From: Floccularia luteovirens
Taxonomy: Eukaryota > Basidiomycota > Agaricomycetes > Agaricales > Squamanitaceae
Direction: 5' to 3'
Length of the DNA stretch: 64,000 bases
NCBI GenBank assembly: GCA_009739215.1
Contig: VSJF01000004.1
Coordinates: 868,001-932,000, forward strand
Shown here: positions 61,179 through 64,000 of the stretch, piece by piece
How the letters are laid out: each line of letters starts with the position of its first letter
How positions within the stretch are numbered: the first letter of the stretch is position 1
The notes under the pieces: model-generated
Told to the model about the DNA's origin: nothing
The model's database searches: none
The model's input: the letters and a program-made list of their open reading frames with translations, nothing else
Made by a program: the position numbers and the translations under genes

Positions 61179-61839
61179 ATGCTCTCCAGTCTTCGTCATG
61201 TCATCCGTCTCCCTCATCGCCCAACTCTCCTAACACGTTTCGCCTCCTCACGTGCCTCATCAACTCAAAACACAGAGTTGGACCAACTACTGAGTGCACT
61301 GGACGAGGAAGGTTCAAAATCTGCTTTTGGAGGTGCAGAACATAGTCGGTATATCCCGTCTAATCCCCCATTCTCTTCTCACCAACCGTAAGTAGAATCG
61401 TCACTTTCTGATCAAGTCAGATGGAAGCCGTTTGCGCCAAACCGCGTAAGCCATCCATCTTTATACTCAACTACCGTAACCTGCTTAAACCATAACACGA
61501 CAGATCGTGAGACCTCATGAGCTTGCATACCAGTCGCGCCTTGTCACCCAGTCGGTGCGCACAAAACGACCAGCAGTCGGCCCTCCATCTACTGAGGCCC
61601 GTTATAATGATGTCTTCCATCAACTAAACATCGACCCGCTATCACTCTCCCAAAACCCTGCCATCCTCTACAATTTTATATCGGAAATGGGCAAGGTTTA
61701 TAGCCGCAATGTCACCGGCTTGACATCTAAAAGCCAGAGGAGATTGGGCAAAGCAATCAGGAGGGCCAAGATGATGGGCGTCATCCCCATTCTTAGTAAA
61801 CCATCTAATGCCTGGATCTATCAGAAGAGGCTGAGGTAG
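61179..61839 (+). CDS. RSM18: Mitochondrial small-subunit ribosomal protein bS18m
   Basis: Component of the mitoribosomal small subunit. Three exons (61179-61387, 61421-61445, 61504-61839) join to 189 residues; the middle exon is only 25 bases and codes for WKPFAPNR. The N-terminus is a mitochondrial presequence rich in Arg, Ser and Leu (MLSSLRHVIRLPHRPTLLTRFASSRASS). The S18 core is YNFISEMGKVYSRNVTGLTSKSQRRLGKAIRRAKMMGVIP, which matches the bacterial S18 pattern of ISERGKI-RRVTG--AK-QR-L--AIKRAR-M. TAG at 61837-61839. Both introns are short (33 and 58 bases); the 33-base intron is unusually small but needed to keep frame. Confidence 0.88.
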
Positions 61840-62509
61840 TCATATTGCTTTGTCTTCTCTATTTATGTAGAGGTGGCCACTATCATTTTATACATAGAGG
61901 CTGCGTGTTTTCCATTTCGTTGCTTTTCAGCATCATGAGTTATCAATATTTATTCACCTACTCCCCTTCCGGCATAATCTGAGGTCACTAGGTCATGCCT
62001 CAATATATCACATCTCCAACTCTTCAAATTTTCAAATTTAATCACAGGCACACTTCAGGGCCCACGGTAATGGTCGGCGACATGTTTTGGAAAGTTAAGG
62101 AACATTATTTTGTTTTGTATTATCAAAGTGACCAGGGTCCCTCCTCAAGTCACAACCATGAATTGTGAGACAGGTCAGATAGCGACGACAATCAGACAAT
62201 CCCTGAAATAAGGAAGTGGGGATAAAGATCATTAAACGGCTTCCTGAATACTCAGGCTACTCCAACAATATCCAAGGCGAGGTTCTTTCGGCGTAAGCCT
62301 TGTAGGAATCATTACACCTGAAAAGGGCGCAAGATAGAAGGGGGATTTTAGAAGCCTAAAGTGAGCACGTTACTGGTCTTGTGATATACACTTTCAGATG
62401 GGGTATTCATACTCAGGTTATGTTTGGAACCTTGGCCTGGTTTCATCTTTCCTTGACGTTTGATGAGGAATATGCCCCAATTCCTATACAATTCGCGCAA
62501 CAAGCTTAT
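61840..62509. other. Convergent intergenic, mS18 / RPN11
   Basis: About 670 bases between two stops. No gene, repeat or RNA seen; 3' UTRs expected. Confidence 0.5.
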
Positions 62510-63756
<1,247 letters not shown>

Positions 63757-64000
63757 GTGTTGAGAAAAAGCGACAATGAGCGAAGTGATGTAAGTGTAAT
63801 TCTTGGAGGTGACGCGTTCTATCATTGCGTTATTTGTATCCTTATTTGCTCATGTATGGTAACGGCAATCGGACCACACAAACGCTTTTGCGCGCATGAG
63901 AAAGATTGCTCTCCTGAACTGTGTTATGCACACAAGTGAACTCTCCAATGCGCTCAACCCATATGCCTCTCAATCGCGTGCCAGGTCCTCCGCAGAATAC
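63757..64000. other. Upstream of RPN11; possible start of next gene
   Basis: The last 244 bases hold the RPN11 promoter. A plus-strand ATG at 63948 opens MRSTHMPLNRVPGPPQN and runs off the end. It could be the first exon of a divergent gene but is too short to judge. Confidence 0.3.

Overview
The window is nuclear DNA from a filamentous fungus, most likely a basidiomycete of the Agaricomycetes. Genes are dense and on both strands, and nearly every one is broken by short GT-AG introns of about 45-60 bases, many falling inside codons. The families fit: a secreted GH128-like glucanase, Ser/Thr-stalked PEBP-like proteins, a tandem P450 family, a Rim15-type kinase and a Svp26-type ER protein. No plasmid, phage, CRISPR array, rRNA or convincing tRNA was seen. 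All gene models were built by hand from reading frames, splice signals and remembered family motifs; no search was run.

Layout. 0-6.2 kb holds a GH128-like secreted hydrolase (-) and a tandem pair of secreted PEBP-like proteins (+). 6.4-13 kb holds three RNA-splicing genes: SF3B6/p14 (+), the eIF4A3/FAL1 DEAD-box helicase (-) and SF3A3 (+), the last two head to head with only 106 bp between start codons. A 2.5 kb gene-poor gap lies between the first two. 13-23 kb holds a synaptojanin-like phosphoinositide phosphatase (-), SVP26 (-), the ESCRT-III gene DID2/CHMP1 (+) and an Arg/Ser-rich protein with a compact C-terminal module (-). 23.3-25 kb holds a mitochondrial homoserine/serine O-acetyltransferase-family enzyme (+).

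25.6-37.4 kb is the most dynamic part: three apparently intact tandem cytochrome P450 paralogues (+), a decayed P450 3' fragment (+), and an inverted, internally deleted P450 pseudogene (-). The last intact copy and the inverted pseudogene form the arms of an inverted duplication, and both arms carry a short piece resembling an exon of the neighbouring VPS60 gene.

37.5-64 kb is housekeeping again: VPS60 (+), an aldehyde dehydrogenase (-), the Ran exchange factor RCC1 (+), an M28/transferrin-receptor-like membrane peptidase (+), mitochondrial inner-membrane protease IMP2 (+), an MFS sugar transporter (-), a proline-rich protein with two UIM-like motifs (-), a RIM15-type PAS/kinase/receiver protein (-), mitochondrial ribosomal protein S18 (+) and the proteasome deubiquitinase RPN11 (-).

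Functional themes: pre-mRNA splicing (three genes in 6.6 kb), endosome/ESCRT and membrane traffic (DID2, VPS60, synaptojanin, SVP26), ubiquitin/proteasome (RPN11, UIM protein), mitochondria (IMP2, S18, acetyltransferase), and accessory oxidation (P450 array, possibly with the nearby aldehyde dehydrogenase). I found no multi-gene system that looks wholly undescribed. The best leads are the P450 inverted duplication with its captured VPS60-like fragment, intron differences between P450 paralogues, two inferred GC-AG introns, a shifted metal-ligand residue in the M28 protein, and two basidiomycete proteins of unknown function.
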